DNA from: Pararhodobacter sp.
Lineage (GTDB): Bacteria > Pseudomonadota > Alphaproteobacteria > Rhodobacterales > Rhodobacteraceae
Direction of reading: 5' to 3'
Length of the DNA stretch: 64,000 nucleotides
Assembly: GCA_020832665.1 (NCBI GenBank)
Contig: JAFIEG010000014.1
Coordinates: forward strand, 1 to 64,000
Made by a program: the position numbers and the translations under genes. Numbering within the stretch: position 1 is the stretch's first letter; the number at the start of each line of letters is the position of its first letter. Below the pieces are notes generated by a model. It made no database searches, was not told where the DNA came from, and was given only the letters and a program-made list of their open reading frames with translations. Shown here piece by piece: positions 1 through 7,746 of this stretch.

Positions 1-1417
1 CCAGCGCGCCTGGGGCGTGCCGCTGACCTGTTTCGTGAAAAAGGGTGCGAAGCCGGGCGATGATGATTTCCTGCTGCGCGATGAGCGGGTCAATGCGCGG
101 ATCGTCGAGGCTTTCGAGAAGGAAGGCGCTGATGTCTGGTATGTGAAAGGCTTCAAGGAAAAAATCCTTGAAGAACTGCATGATCCCGATGCCTATGAGC
201 AGATTTTTGACATTCTTGATGTCTGGTTCGATAGCGGCTCGACGCATGCCTTCGTGCTGCGCGACCGTGAAGACGGCGCGCCCGACGGGATTGCCGATCT
301 CTATCTCGAGGGCACCGACCAACATCGCGGCTGGTTTCATTCCTCGATGCTGCAGGCTTGCGCCACCAAGGGCCGCGCGCCCTATCGCGCGGTCGTTACC
401 CATGCCTTCACGCTCGACGAGAAGGGCATGAAGATGTCCAAGTCGCTGGGCAACACCATCGTGCCGGAAGAGGTGGTCAAGCAGTATGGTGCCGACATAT
501 TGCGGCTATGGGTGGCCCAGACCGACTATGTTCACGACCATCGCATCGGCCCGGAAATCCTCAAGGGCGTGGCCGACAGCTACCGCCGGCTGCGCAACAC
601 CATGCGCTTCATGCTGGGCAATCTGCATGGCTGGCGCGAGGACGAGCGCGTGGCGCTCGAGGACATGCCCGAGCTGGAGTGCTGGGTGCTGCACCGGCTG
701 GCCGAGTTGGATGAAACCGTGCGCGCGGGCTATGTCGCCTATGATTTCCAGACGGTGTTCCAGAAGCTCTTTACCTTCGCCACTTCGGATCTGTCGGCCT
801 TTTATTTCGACATCCGCAAGGATGCACTTTACTGCGATGCGCCCGACAGCCTGCGCCGGCGCGCCGCGCGCACAGTGCTCGATGCGCTGTTTCACCGCCT
901 CACCACCTGGCTGGCGCCGGTGCTGGCCTTCACCATGGAGGATGTCTGGCTGTCGCGCTTTCCCGGCGAGGAGCAGTCGGTGCATCTGCAGGATTTCCCC
1001 GAAACGCCGGGCGAATGGCTGAACCCGGAACTGGCGGCGAAATGGGGAGCCATCCGCACCGCGCGGCGGGCAGTGACCGCGGCGCTGGAATTGCAGCGCC
1101 AGGGCAAGGTGATCGGCGCCAGCCTTGAGGCCGCGCCAGTGGTGCATGTGCGCGATCAGGCGCAGCTCAAGGCGCTCAGGACCGTCGATTTCGCCGATAT
1201 CTGCATCACCTCGGATATCGTGCTGAGCAATGACCCGATCCCGGCCGAGGCCTTCCGCATGCCCGAGGTGGAGGGGGTGGGCGTGGTTTTTGAGCGCGCC
1301 GAGGGCGAGAAATGCGCGCGCTGCTGGAAGATCCTGCCCGATGTCGGCCAGCATGCCCATCCGGCCACCTGCCGGCGCTGCAGCGATGCGCTGGGCACGG
1401 CGCGGAGGGACGCGTGA
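1..1417 (+). CDS. ileS: isoleucyl-tRNA synthetase, C-terminal part (5' end outside window)
   Basis: The gene enters from the left edge in frame (RAWGVPL is visible in the first codons), so about 471 residues of a protein of roughly 950 are present. The enzyme charges tRNA-Ile with isoleucine in the cytosol. Visible parts are the end of the catalytic domain with the class I signature KMSKS at nt 431-445 (GMKMSKSLGNT), the anticodon-binding helical domain, and a C-terminal zinc-finger-like segment CARCWKILPDVG...CRRC just before the stop. The stop codon shares one base with the start codon of the next gene, so the two are probably co-transcribed and translationally coupled. No frame disruption is seen. 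Identification is secure; only the N-terminal half is missing from view. Confidence 0.97.
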   Translation, partial: QRAWGVPLTCFVKKGAKPGDDDFLLRDERVNARIVEAFEKEGADVWYVKGFKEKILEELHDPDAYEQIFDILDVWFDSGSTHAFVLRDREDGAPDGIADLYLEGTDQHRGWFHSSMLQACATKGRAPYRAVVTHAFTLDEKGMKMSKSLGNTIVPEEVVKQYGADILRLWVAQTDYVHDHRIGPEILKGVADSYRRLRNTMRFMLGNLHGWREDERVALEDMPELECWVLHRLAELDETVRAGYVAYDFQTVFQKLFTFATSDLSAFYFDIRKDALYCDAPDSLRRRAARTVLDALFHRLTTWLAPVLAFTMEDVWLSRFPGEEQSVHLQDFPETPGEWLNPELAAKWGAIRTARRAVTAALELQRQGKVIGASLEAAPVVHVRDQAQLKALRTVDFADICITSDIVLSNDPIPAEAFRMPEVEGVGVVFERAEGEKCARCWKILPDVGQHAHPATCRRCSDALGTARRDA

Positions 1418-1629
1418 TGCTGAAGGTCCGCGTTTTGACGGGGCTGATCATGGGCACCATGCTCTCGGTGCTTGTATCCGGGGCGATCACGGCGCTGAAT
1501 ACGGGGCTCGACGCCAGCTTTGTGCTGCGCTGGTTCAAGGCCTGGGTGCTGGCCTGGATAATGGTGGTGCCGCTGGCCATCCTGCTGGGCCCTTTCGCGC
1601 GGCGCTGGGCCGAACGACTGGCAGGCTGA
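1417..1629 (+). CDS. DUF2798 family small membrane protein
   Basis: This encodes a 70-residue protein with two hydrophobic helices, about residues 6-26 (VLTGLIMGTMLSVLVSGAIT) and 38-60 (AWVLAWIMVVPLAILLGPFA), ending in a basic tail (RRWAERLAG). Size, two-helix layout and the N-terminal pattern fit the DUF2798 family of small inner-membrane proteins, whose function is not known. The start chosen is the ATG whose A is the last base of the ileS stop codon; the open frame extends further upstream, but only inside ileS. The overlap suggests expression together with ileS. Assignment to the family is from recall of the pattern and is moderately sure. Confidence 0.75.
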   Translation: MLKVRVLTGLIMGTMLSVLVSGAITALNTGLDASFVLRWFKAWVLAWIMVVPLAILLGPFARRWAERLAG

Positions 1630-1663
1630 GGCCGCGCCAGGCGCGTGCGGGAAAGGATGCGCC

Positions 1664-2500
1664 ATGTCGCTGAGCGTGTTTCTTGCCGTTCTTCTTGCCG
1701 CGCTTTTGCATGCGGGCTGGAACGCCGCCATCAAGGCGGGCGTGAGCGCGCATGCCTCGATGGTGATCCTGTCGCTGGGCCATGCGCTTATCGGCCTGGC
1801 GCTGGCCAGCAGCTTTGAGCTGCCCGGCGCGCATGTCTGGCCATGGCTGGCGGCTTCGGCGCTGATTCACGCCGCCTATCAGCTCTTTCTTAGCTTCGCC
1901 TATGAACAGGGCGATCTGAGCCGCGTTTATCCGATCGCGCGGGGCACGGCACCGCTGATTGTGCTGGTGGTGAGCGCGCTTTTCCTTGCCGACCGGCTGT
2001 CGGCGACCGAGATTGCCGGGATCGTGATCCTCGGCTGTGGGATTGCGCTGATGGCCTGGGGGGTGCTCAGCAACGGCGAATCGCGGCGGCTGCTGCCCTT
2101 CGCCTTTGGCTCGGCGCTGGCCACGGCGGGCTATACCCTTGCCGACGGGCTGGGCGCGCGCGTCTGGGGCGAGCCGGTGGCCTATGTCAGCTGGCTGATG
2201 ATCCTGTCGGGTGTGATCTATCTGCCGCTGATCCTGGCGCTGAAGGGGCGTGGCGTGCTGGTTGCCGACGCGCGCGGCTGGGCTCTGGGGCTGATGGCTG
2301 CGGCGGCATCCTTCGTCGCCTATGCGATTGCCGTCTGGGCGATGACGCAGGCCCCCATTGCGCTGGTCGGGGCATTGCGCGAAACCTCGGTGCTTTTCGC
2401 GCTGCTGCTGGGCTGGCGGCTGTTCGGCGAAAGGCTCGATGGGGGCAAGCTGGCCGGTGCGGGGCTGATCGTGCTGGGGGTGGCGGTGACCCGATTTTGA
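1664..2500 (+). CDS. DMT superfamily (EamA) transporter
   Basis: A 278-residue, strongly hydrophobic protein with about ten membrane helices arranged as two EamA repeats (roughly residues 5-130 and 150-278). Members of the drug/metabolite transporter superfamily export amino acids, metabolites or drugs across the inner membrane; the substrate cannot be read from the sequence. Typical features are the early LLHAGWNAAIKAG segment, where an exporter family often has WG or WN, and the second-repeat pattern PIALVGALRETSVLFALLLG. Its TGA stop overlaps the possible TTG start of the next gene. The spacing from the DUF2798 gene is 34 bp, so a short ileS-linked operon is possible. Confidence 0.88.
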   Translation: MSLSVFLAVLLAALLHAGWNAAIKAGVSAHASMVILSLGHALIGLALASSFELPGAHVWPWLAASALIHAAYQLFLSFAYEQGDLSRVYPIARGTAPLIVLVVSALFLADRLSATEIAGIVILGCGIALMAWGVLSNGESRRLLPFAFGSALATAGYTLADGLGARVWGEPVAYVSWLMILSGVIYLPLILALKGRGVLVADARGWALGLMAAAASFVAYAIAVWAMTQAPIALVGALRETSVLFALLLGWRLFGERLDGGKLAGAGLIVLGVAVTRF

Positions 2501-3207
2501 AGCGGCTTTCCTTTGCCGTTTCGGCGGTTATGATGCCGCGGATGGATGCGGAAGCCCTTTTCATTGCCGAGCTGAACGAACGGCTGATCACCCATTTCAC
2601 CGGTGCGTATTGGCGCGTGCCGCTCTCGCAGCGGCATCTGCCCGTGCTTCGCGCCTCGGGGGCACGGTTTGGGAGCATCATCTGCGCCGACGGGCACGAT
2701 GTTGCGCGTGCGCTCGGTGATCTGGCCACTATTGGCGCGCCGGCCCCCGGCGAAGCGATGGCCCGGGCGCTGGCGGCGCTGGCCGGGCCGATGGCGCGGA
2801 TGCGCGCCGAAGAAGGTTTCGACGAGGACGGCACCGTGGGCAAGGCGGCGGGCGCGGCATTGGCGCTGCCGCCCGAGGCCGCGCTGCCCGAGCCGTTGCC
2901 GGGCGAAGGGCCGGCGATATTGATGAGCGGGGCCGATACGCCGCCGATGCTGATCGGGGCGGCGCTGATCGCCGCCGCCGGGCGCGGGGTGATCTGGAAA
3001 CCGTCGCCGCGCGCGGCGGCTTCGGCGCATCTCCTGATGCGGCATCTGGGGCCATTGGCGGCAGGCAGGCTGGCGCTCTTGCAGGGCGATCACGCCTCGG
3101 GCGCGGCGCTGGCGGCGGCGCTGCGCGGCGCTGGTGTGCTGATCTGGGCCAGCCCTGCACCGTTGCCCAAGTTGAAGCTGCCGGTGGTGCGGCTGCAGGC
3201 GGGCTGA
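2497..3207 (+). CDS. ALDH-like protein of unknown function, probably non-catalytic
   Basis: A 236-residue acidic, alanine-rich protein. Its second half (GRGVIWKPSPRAAASAH, then LALLQGDHASGAALAAALRG) resembles the NAD-binding region of aldehyde dehydrogenases, where a Lys-Pro-Ser pair binds cofactor. The catalytic Cys and Glu segments of that superfamily are absent, and the protein is half the usual 480-500 residues. I therefore read it as a diverged or truncated relative, not a working dehydrogenase. The longest frame starts at a TTG overlapping the preceding stop; in-frame ATGs at 2530, 2533 and 2542 are more likely starts. The stop codon is formed by the edge of a dispersed repeat that follows. 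Confidence 0.6.
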   Translation: MKRLSFAVSAVMMPRMDAEALFIAELNERLITHFTGAYWRVPLSQRHLPVLRASGARFGSIICADGHDVARALGDLATIGAPAPGEAMARALAALAGPMARMRAEEGFDEDGTVGKAAGAALALPPEAALPEPLPGEGPAILMSGADTPPMLIGAALIAAAGRGVIWKPSPRAAASAHLLMRHLGPLAAGRLALLQGDHASGAALAAALRGAGVLIWASPAPLPKLKLPVVRLQAG

Positions 3208-3347
3208 TACCAGATCCGTCTGACCAATATCGAAACCCTGGCTTGCGGGCGCTACCCGTGCCGAAGGCGTGCCTTCACCGCGCCACGCCAAAGGCGTGCC
3301 TACACCACGACTGCGAGCGCGGTCCGTGCCGCAACCGAATCCGGTGC
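3206..3347. repeat. dispersed intergenic repeat, copy A
   Basis: The left end reads TGATACCAGATCCGTCTGAC and includes the stop codon of the upstream gene. The middle holds GGCTTGCGGG...CCCGTGCCG and two GGCGTGCC direct repeats. The right end, GCAACCGAATCCGG at about 3331-3344, is an inverted version of the left end. Related copies lie at about 12650, 21973, 36277 and 62265. Confidence 0.7.
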
Positions 3348-3592
3348 GAAATCTGCGCGCGCATGGCGGCTTCAGTGCCGCTTGCGAAAGCTCGGCTGGG
3401 CGTTTCTCGGCGCATGCTGTTCAACCGAGGGTGGCGGGCCTCGCCCCCATCGAGGGGCTTGGCCCGGAGAAATGGGCGGGTGGCGGGCCACTGGCCCCTG
3501 CGCCGCTTCGCTTCTGCGCACTGGAATATTTGCCCGGCGAACAAGACACGGAGAAAGGTGTTCGGGTTCGTGCGCAACTCGCCAGCCGCGGG
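3348..3592. other. intergenic region without recognisable gene
   Basis: This stretch between repeat copy A and the end of fliG is GC-rich with partly self-complementary GGCGGGCC/GGCCCG segments around 3430-3500. I find no credible reading frame with a ribosome binding site, and no clear terminator T-tract. Confidence 0.5.
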
Positions 3593-4747
3593 TCATTCCT
3601 CGCCGTCGGGATCGAGCAGCTTGATCTCGCCGGCATCGATCAGGCCGCGGATATTGGCGATGACGGCGTTCTGTGCCGCCTCGCCCTCGCGCGTCTTTAT
3701 GCGCCCGCGGGTTTCGATTTCGTCGCGCAGCGCCGTGGCAAGGCGTTGCGACATGTTCGCCATCAGGAACTCGGCCGATTCGGCCTCGGGGCTGTCGGGG
3801 GCCTGCAGGGCAGCGGTGAGGGCGGTGATCAGCTCGTCCTGGCCGATATCGCGTAGCGATTTGGGCACATCACGCGGATTCAGCCGCTCGTACAGATGCG
3901 CGAAGGTGAAGATGTTGCGGCGCACCGATTCGGCGAATTGCGCATCGTTGTCGTGCAACTCGGCGAGAAGTGATTCGCGTATCTGCGCGCCGGTTTCGTT
4001 GAGAATGGCGCCGAACCGCTCGCCCGGGGGGGCGGGAAAGGCGGGGCGGGGGCGTTCGTCGAGCTGACGCGCCAGGGCCTTGCCGATACGCGCCACCACC
4101 GGCGGGGCGATGGTTTCAGTCAGGGGCATGGCGCAGGCGACACGGCGCGCGCGCTCGCCCTGCATCCGGCCCAGAAGCCGCGCGGCGCGGCTGGCGGGCA
4201 TTTTCGACAGCACCACCGCCGCAACCTCGTCGGCTTCGGCGGCGAGAAGCTCGATCAACTCGTCGGCGCCGGCGCTGGCGATCCGCTCCCACGGGTTGGC
4301 GTGGCCATGGGCGCGGGCGCGCTGCTTGAGCAGGTCTGCCGCTTCCGGGCTGATCCGGCCGCCCAGCACTTCGAGCGCGCCCTCGATGCCGCCGGAGAAG
4401 GAAAACCCGATCTGTTCGAGCGTTTCGACGAATTCATTCGCCACTGTCGAGACGGTTTCTCGATCGACAAGGCGCATGCGCGCGATTTCCTCGGTAAGCG
4501 CGGTCTGCTGCTCTTCGGGCAGGTCGGAAAGGCGCAGATCGGCCCCTTCATCGAGCAGCAGGCGCACCAGGATAGCGGCCTTCTGGCGGCCGGTGAGAGG
4601 GGCGATTCGGCGCCCGCCTGGGCTGGTGGCCATTCCCGCCTCCGGCGGCAAGCCCGCTTGCGCCGCATCACCCGGGCCATCGGCGCCGATTCCCGTGGTC
4701 AGGGCAAGGCTGCGCTCGGAAAAGGCTGTCTGGTGGTCTTTCGGCAT
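3593..4747 (-). CDS. fliG: flagellar motor switch protein FliG-like
   Basis: This 384-residue protein is a FliG family member. FliG forms the cytoplasmic rotor ring, couples to the MS ring and interacts with the stator. About 45 low-complexity N-terminal residues precede the FliG_N-like start TGRQKAAILVRLLLDEGADL. The middle domain follows, and the C-terminal domain carries LRDIGQDELITAL, AEFLMANMSQRLATALRDEI and IRGLIDAGEI, matching the usual LR-D-x-EL, N-S-R-A and I-x-x-L patterns. Length is slightly above the usual 330-340 because of the extension. No other flagellar gene is in the window, so it is an orphan locus here. An FNR-type box lies about 100 bp upstream but fits the divergent RNA better. 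Confidence 0.85.
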   Translation of the reverse strand: MPKDHQTAFSERSLALTTGIGADGPGDAAQAGLPPEAGMATSPGGRRIAPLTGRQKAAILVRLLLDEGADLRLSDLPEEQQTALTEEIARMRLVDRETVSTVANEFVETLEQIGFSFSGGIEGALEVLGGRISPEAADLLKQRARAHGHANPWERIASAGADELIELLAAEADEVAAVVLSKMPASRAARLLGRMQGERARRVACAMPLTETIAPPVVARIGKALARQLDERPRPAFPAPPGERFGAILNETGAQIRESLLAELHDNDAQFAESVRRNIFTFAHLYERLNPRDVPKSLRDIGQDELITALTAALQAPDSPEAESAEFLMANMSQRLATALRDEIETRGRIKTREGEAAQNAVIANIRGLIDAGEIKLLDPDGEE

Positions 4748-4841
4748 GCTCGCTTCCCTGCATCACTGCCGACAGAGTGGCAGCTTGCGGTTAAGCGAAC
4801 GCAAAGACCGGCGCGTGAAAAGGGGTGCGTACTGAAAAAAC

Positions 4842-4855
4842 TTGATCCAAATCAA
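4842..4855 (+). promoter_or_regulatory. FNR/FnrL box (TTGAT-N4-ATCAA)
   Basis: The sequence TTGATCCAAATCAA is a perfect match to the FNR/FixK dyad. A -10-like hexamer GCTAGA lies at 4876-4881 on the plus strand, with its centre 30 bp from the box centre. That is the class II geometry (box near -41) and the same spacing as at the hemA box in this window. It points to oxygen-regulated transcription to the right, starting near 4888. Confidence 0.8.
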
Positions 4856-4887
4856 GGCGCGGAGGGCAGTGGTGCGCTAGAAGGGAA

Positions 4888-4997
4888 GATGAAGGCGCAG
4901 GCGGATCGCCTGATCTTCATCTCCCGTTTTTCGGATGCGCGCAGGCGTATGCGAAGAAACTTCGGCCGTGGGTCAGACCTGCGGCCTTTTTTCTTTT
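4888..4997 (+). ncRNA. candidate FnrL-activated small RNA with intrinsic terminator
   Basis: A roughly 110-nt RNA is predicted on the strand opposite to both neighbours. It starts about 40 bp after the FNR-box centre. Three successive stems are visible: GATGAAG/CTTCATC with inner CAGGCG/CGCCTG (4888-4921), TTCGGATGCGC against GCGTATGCGAA (about 4930-4955), and GGCCG...GCGGCC (4964-4986). The last is followed by TTTTTTCTTTT (4987-4997), a standard rho-independent terminator. The stretch between stems 1 and 2 (CTCCCGTTTTTC) would be unpaired and is complementary to a Shine-Dalgarno-like GGGAG, so it could be a seed. An in-frame ATG runs through to the terminator, but no ribosome binding site or conserved peptide is apparent. 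Not recognised as a known family; architecture resembles enterobacterial FnrS only by analogy. Confidence 0.7.
4964..4997 (+). terminator. rho-independent terminator of the candidate sRNA
   Basis: A GGCC-based stem (4964-4986) is followed directly by six T, a C and four T. The T-tract is only on the plus strand; read in the minus direction it would be an A-tract before the stem. It therefore does not serve ispG or fliG. Confidence 0.85.
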
Positions 4998-5019
4998 CCT
5001 CTCCATCCCCTTGCCAGCC

Positions 5020-6183
5020 TCAGCCGGCGGCGCCCAGCCGCGCGCCTGAGTTGTTTTCGGGGCTGTCGCCCGGCGCCGCTTCCGCCTCGATCTCGGCGGC
5101 GCGCTGTTCCACCAGTTCGACGACATGTTCGATCATCTGCTCGTTCGACATCTTGTGGCTCTGGCGCCCGGCCACATAGACCATGCCTGCCCCGGCGCCG
5201 CCGCCGGTGAAGCCGATATCGGTGAGCAGCGCCTCGCCGGGGCCGTTGACCACGCAACCGATGATCGACAGGCTCATCGGGGTCTTGATGTGTGAAAGCC
5301 GCTCTTCCAGCGCTTCGACGGTCTTGATGACATCGAAGCCCTGCCGCGCGCAGGAGGGGCAGGAGATGATCTGCACGCCGCGCGTGCGCAGCCCCAGCGC
5401 CTTCAATATCTCGTAGCCGACCTTTACCTCCTGCACCGGGTCGGCCGAAAGCGACACGCGGATGGTATCACCGATGCCCATCCACAACAGATTGCCCAGG
5501 CCCACGGCCGATTTCACCGTGCCGGTAAGCAGCCCGCCGGCCTCGGTGATGCCCAGATGGATGGGGGCGTCGGTTGCCTCGGCCAGCATCTGATAGGCAG
5601 CGGCTGCCATGAAGACATCGGAGGCCTTGCAGGAGATCTTGAAGTCGTGAAAATCGTTGTCCTGCAATAGTTTGATATGATCGAGCCCGGATTCGACCAT
5701 GGCATCGGGGCAGGGCTCGCCGTATTTTTCCAACAGGTGCCGCTCAAGGCTGCCGGCATTGACCCCGATGCGGATCGAACAGCCGTGATCGCGCGCCGCG
5801 CGGATCACCTCGCGCACGCGCTCGGCGCTTCCGATATTGCCGGGGTTGATGCGCAGGCAAGCCGCGCCGGCCTCGGCGGCCTCGATGGCGCGCTTGTAGT
5901 GGAAATGGATGTCAGCCACGATCGGCACCGGGCTTTCGCGCACGATTGCGCGCAGCGCGCTGGTGCTGGCGGCATCGGGGGTGGAGATGCGCACGATATC
6001 GGCGCCGGCCTCGGCTGCGGCGAGCACCTGTGCCACGGTGGCGGCCACGTCGGTGGTGTCGGTGTTGGTCATGGTCTGCACCGAGATCGGCGCATCGCCG
6101 CCCACCGGCACCGCCCCCACCATGACCTGGCGCGACTTGCGCCGTTCGATGTTGCGCCAGGGACGGATGGGGTTGAGAGACAT
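5020..6183 (-). CDS. ispG: 4-hydroxy-3-methylbut-2-en-1-yl diphosphate synthase (flavodoxin/ferredoxin)
   Basis: IspG (GcpE) is the Fe-S enzyme of the penultimate step of the MEP isoprenoid pathway, reducing MEcPP to HMBPP in the cytosol. The 387-residue product starts [17 protein letters not shown] and contains the TIM-barrel part ([28 protein letters not shown]) and C-terminal cluster ligands ([11 protein letters not shown], then [10 protein letters not shown]). The frame is open further upstream to 6294, but the start at 6183 gives the normal family N-terminus. It lies 126 bp downstream of the RodZ-like gene on the same strand. Isoprenoids here feed the quinones and the undecaprenyl carrier used by MraY. 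Identification is secure. Confidence 0.96.
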   Translation of the reverse strand: MSLNPIRPWRNIERRKSRQVMVGAVPVGGDAPISVQTMTNTDTTDVAATVAQVLAAAEAGADIVRISTPDAASTSALRAIVRESPVPIVADIHFHYKRAIEAAEAGAACLRINPGNIGSAERVREVIRAARDHGCSIRIGVNAGSLERHLLEKYGEPCPDAMVESGLDHIKLLQDNDFHDFKISCKASDVFMAAAAYQMLAEATDAPIHLGITEAGGLLTGTVKSAVGLGNLLWMGIGDTIRVSLSADPVQEVKVGYEILKALGLRTRGVQIISCPSCARQGFDVIKTVEALEERLSHIKTPMSLSIIGCVVNGPGEALLTDIGFTGGGAGAGMVYVAGRQSHKMSNEQMIEHVVELVEQRAAEIEAEAAPGDSPENNSGARLGAAG

Positions 6184-6309
6184 GGCCGCGTGGCCCCCGT
6201 TCAGGTCATTGTCAGGGTGACAGATAGCCCCCGAAGGCAGGCGCGGCAATCCCTGTGCGGGCGCCGTGCAGGCCCCGAGCGGGCAGCGCGGCATGGGCGC
6301 GACGCTGGC

Positions 6310-7611
6310 TCAGTTGGCCTCGTCGCGCAGTTCGGCCACCAGCACGGCTAGATCGCTGTCGCGCGACAGATCGGCCTCGGCAAAGCGTTCCTGCAGCGAA
6401 TCGACCGAAAGCGTGAGGTTGCGCACCACTTGCGCCCCGGGCGCGGCCGGGCCGAAGGGCTGGCCGTCGATCAGGAAATAGACCGAGCCCGAATTGCCCG
6501 CATGCAGCGTCGGCGGCACTTCGGTCTGCGGAATGGTGTAGCGCTCACCGGCATCGAGAATGCGCTCGAAGATGACCGAATTGTCGGCCCCGCGCACCCG
6601 CACCCAGGACGGGCGCACGGCCAGGATTTCAACGCTGGCGGGCCCGCCGCCGAGCACTTGCGGGGCCGGGGCGGATTCGCCCTCTGCCAGTGCCTCTGCC
6701 AGTGCCTCGGCCACAGCATGGTCAGCCGAGATTGTATCGGGGCTGCGGCCCTCGCGCGGGCTGATGGCGGCAATGGGGCCGTCGCGCGGCACCATCACCG
6801 GCGAATCGAGCGCCTGCGGGCGGGCGATGCGCACATGGCCCTCGGCACTGCCCGTGCCGCGCCGTGCGTCGTCCTGCCCGGCGGTCTCGCGCCGGGTGTC
6901 GTCCTGCCCGGCGCCGCCCTGACCCGGTGCGCGGTCGCTGCGCCAGGGATCGGCCGTTGCCTGCGAGCGCGATACGGCGCCGTCAGAGGTGGCGAGCGGG
7001 TCGATATCGCTCAGCACGGTGGGGGCGAAATCGGCCGGGGCCAGCTGCACGCGCTGCACTTCCTGCAGCACCTTCCAGCCGGCGAAACCCAACCCCAGGA
7101 TGAGCGCGGCAAGAATGCTCACCGAGCCCAGCGCGCCGGGTTCGATGCGGTGCCAGAAGGGTTCGGGGTCTGGCAGCAGCCCCACGCCCTTGAGCGCGCC
7201 GCCGGGACTCATGCCGCCGGTTTGCCTGCGCTGGCTGGTATCTTCGACGCGCAGCACCGAGCCCAGCCCGGGATCGCCGCCAAGGCCGGTCATGCCATGC
7301 TGCACGGCAAATCCGTGTTCCTGGCAGAAACGCTGATAGACCCATTCGGGATCCATCCCCAGATAGCGCGCATATGAGCGCACGAAGCCGGCGACGAAGC
7401 CCGGGGTTTCAAAGGCGGAAAGGTCGCCATTTTCGATCGCGGCGATGTAGCTGGCGCGGATGTGAAGCTCTCGCTGCACATCGAGCAGCGATTTGTTCAG
7501 CGTGGCGCGCTCGCCGCGCAACAGATCGCCCAGCCGCAGCTCGTAATCATCGAAACCACGGGGTTGCTGTTGTTCCTGATGTGCCGGAGGCTGTTCCTTC
7601 CGCCAGATCAT
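6310..7611 (-). CDS. RodZ-like membrane protein (Xre helix-turn-helix, one membrane helix, DUF4115)
   Basis: A 433-residue protein with a cytoplasmic HTH_25-type domain (LRGERATLNKSLLDVQREL...YIAAIENGDLSAFETPGFV), a long linker, one membrane helix (VSILAALILGLGFAGW) and a C-terminal DUF4115 domain (VRPSWVRVRGADNSVIFERI). This is the RodZ layout; RodZ links MreB to the cell-wall elongation machinery. Within the periplasmic linker a tandem peptide repeat occurs (TAGQDDTRRE then TAGQDDARRG), the likely result of slippage in a GC-rich repeat. The start at 7611 was chosen because it has an AGGACAGG element just upstream; the frame itself is open to 7725. Its position before ispG is shared by many alphaproteobacteria. 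Confidence 0.85.
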   Translation of the reverse strand: MIWRKEQPPAHQEQQQPRGFDDYELRLGDLLRGERATLNKSLLDVQRELHIRASYIAAIENGDLSAFETPGFVAGFVRSYARYLGMDPEWVYQRFCQEHGFAVQHGMTGLGGDPGLGSVLRVEDTSQRRQTGGMSPGGALKGVGLLPDPEPFWHRIEPGALGSVSILAALILGLGFAGWKVLQEVQRVQLAPADFAPTVLSDIDPLATSDGAVSRSQATADPWRSDRAPGQGGAGQDDTRRETAGQDDARRGTGSAEGHVRIARPQALDSPVMVPRDGPIAAISPREGRSPDTISADHAVAEALAEALAEGESAPAPQVLGGGPASVEILAVRPSWVRVRGADNSVIFERILDAGERYTIPQTEVPPTLHAGNSGSVYFLIDGQPFGPAAPGAQVVRNLTLSVDSLQERFAEADLSRDSDLAVLVAELRDEAN

Positions 7612-7746
7612 CCGCCCTGTCCTCTTGCCGCCTGCTCGTCGGGTGTTCGCAGTCGTCTTTCCCGTCTTGCGCGAGTTGAGTCGACTACCAATACCTCTTG
7701 TTGTTTTTGTATCAGATGACAACAAGAAATTGAAGCGGCAGGTTTG

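Noticed and set aside
4842-4855. The FNR box as a fliG promoter element.
   Set aside because: No -10-like hexamer lies at class II distance in the minus direction, while GCTAGA is correctly placed on the plus strand. A minor effect on fliG is not excluded.
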